Source: Paracoccaceae bacterium
GTDB taxonomy: Bacteria; Pseudomonadota; Alphaproteobacteria; Rhodobacterales; Rhodobacteraceae
Assembly: GCA_007120685.1 (NCBI GenBank)
Contig: SKNG01000285.1
Coordinates: 1-5,899, forward strand
Length of the DNA stretch: 5,899 nt
Direction: 5' to 3'
Shown: piece after piece, positions 5,231 through 5,899 of the stretch
Numbering within the stretch: the first letter of the stretch is position 1
Layout: the number at the start of each line of letters is the position of its first letter
Made by a program: the position numbers and the translations under genes
The notes under the pieces: model-generated
Seen by the model: only the letters and a program-made list of their open reading frames with translations
The model's database searches: none
What the model was told of the DNA's origin: nothing

Positions 5231-5899
5231 TCAAGGCTCGCATCCCGCCTGCGACAACGCCGCTGCCACCGCGGTCAACATGGCGGCGGCGTCTGGTGAC
5301 GTGGCGAGCTTTGTGCGCGGTTGAAAGGCATCGGGAAGCCGCGCCGCGCAGGCCGCGCTGATCGCCACCGGGCGCAGCCCGCCCATCTGCGCCACCCCTG
5401 CCTGCCGCGCCAGCGCCTGCGCCGCGCGGGGCGAAAACAGCGGCGCGATGACCCGCCTGGCCGCCAGTTCCGCGGCCAGCCCGACGGGCCAGTCCCGGCT
5501 TTGCGCCTCGTAGACGGCAACGCCGCGGATGCCGATGCCGTCGGCGTCAAGCGCGGCCGCCAGATCCCGCGCCAGATGCCGGCCATGGGCATGCACCAGC
5601 GGCGCCTCCGGCCGGTGCCGGCGCAACCAGTCGATCAGCCGGCGGGCATCGCCGCCCGCTTCCTGCGCGCGAAACCCGGCGGCGCGGGCCGCGCGCGCCG
5701 TGCCCGGTCCGACGCAATAGGCAGTCAGGCCGGCAATCCCGGGCACATCCGCCAGCATCGGGACAGCATTGGCCGAGGTCAGCACCAGCCCCCTGGCGCG
5801 GTCGAAGATGCGCGGATCGAAGGGCAGGGGGGCGATCTCGCTCAATGGCGCGATGCGGGTCTCATGCGGCGGGCAGGCCGCGCGCGCTTCGGCGGCAAA
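5231..5899 (-). CDS. hemD: Uroporphyrinogen-III synthase HemD (5' end beyond window)
   Basis: A partial gene of 222 visible residues. The reading frame stays open to the window edge, so the true start lies beyond 5899 and an apparent TTG start at 5845 is internal. Against a usual length of roughly 230-250 residues, perhaps 10-20 N-terminal residues are missing. The enzyme is a soluble cytosolic protein that closes hydroxymethylbilane while inverting ring D, giving uroporphyrinogen III. Family patterns, numbered from the first visible residue, are LTSANAV (40-46), YCVGPGTARAARAAGF (61-76), HAHGRHLARDLAAAL (103-117), VYEA (129-132), FSPRAAQALA (155-164), AISAACAARL (179-188) and ATSPDAAAMLTAVA (199-212). 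HemD has few invariant residues, so the call rests on this ordered set plus the hemY-containing context. hemC would be expected just upstream, outside the window. Confidence 0.9.
   Translation of the reverse strand, partial: FAAEARAACPPHETRIAPLSEIAPLPFDPRIFDRARGLVLTSANAVPMLADVPGIAGLTAYCVGPGTARAARAAGFRAQEAGGDARRLIDWLRRHRPEAPLVHAHGRHLARDLAAALDADGIGIRGVAVYEAQSRDWPVGLAAELAARRVIAPLFSPRAAQALARQAGVAQMGGLRPVAISAACAARLPDAFQPRTKLATSPDAAAMLTAVAAALSQAGCEP

Noticed and set aside
3615..5324. Long plus-strand open frame (569 codons) opposite mic60
   Set aside because: It is the antisense shadow of mic60 and also covers the gap and the end of hemD. Its translation is low-complexity and Arg/Gly-rich, without any motif I recognise.
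5231..5845. Calling hemD complete with a TTG start at 5845
   Set aside because: The frame stays open to 5899 and the extra residues (ending HETRIAPLSEI) look like normal HemD N-terminal sequence, so the gene is cut by the window edge.

Overview
The window looks like chromosomal DNA of a high-GC alphaproteobacterium, most likely of the Rhodobacterales (Rhodobacter/Paracoccus type). The reasons are the strong G/C preference at third codon positions and the minus-strand order hemD, a Mic60/mitofilin-type membrane protein, hemY. That order is a known alphaproteobacterial arrangement. The genus is not resolved from the sequence alone.

Layout. Bases 1-168 are a leader without a convincing gene; they hold a 7-bp inverted repeat and the ribosome binding site of the next gene. 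Bases 169-1335 (+) encode a complete 388-residue acyl-CoA dehydrogenase family flavoprotein. It is followed by two adjacent perfect palindromes (1374-1393 and 1396-1421), the second with a T tract, which look like an intrinsic terminator. A tRNA-Thr(CGT) lies on the minus strand at 1590-1665 with CCA encoded. Bases 1666-1895 are a spacer without a gene. Then come three minus-strand genes, read from right to left: hemD (uroporphyrinogen-III synthase, 5' end cut by the window edge), a Mic60/mitofilin homologue (565 aa) and hemY (516 aa).

How the genes work together. HemD closes hydroxymethylbilane to uroporphyrinogen III, the branch point for heme, bacteriochlorophyll and cobalamin. Mic60 is the bacterial relative of the mitochondrial cristae-shaping protein, with a cytoplasmic tail, one membrane helix and a coiled-coil region plus C-terminal domain predicted to be periplasmic. 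HemY is an inner-membrane TPR protein linked to heme biosynthesis; here it has a four-cysteine zinc ribbon and an acidic tail. The stop codon of mic60 and the ribosome binding site of hemY overlap, so those two are probably translationally coupled. The acyl-CoA dehydrogenase is a separate unit, convergent with the tRNA and the heme genes.

I see no mobile element, CRISPR array, phage gene or new multi-gene system. The points most worth a second look are the Mic60-HemY pair with their two acidic cytoplasmic tails, the zinc ribbon in HemY, and the acyl-CoA dehydrogenase with proline at the classical catalytic-glutamate position.
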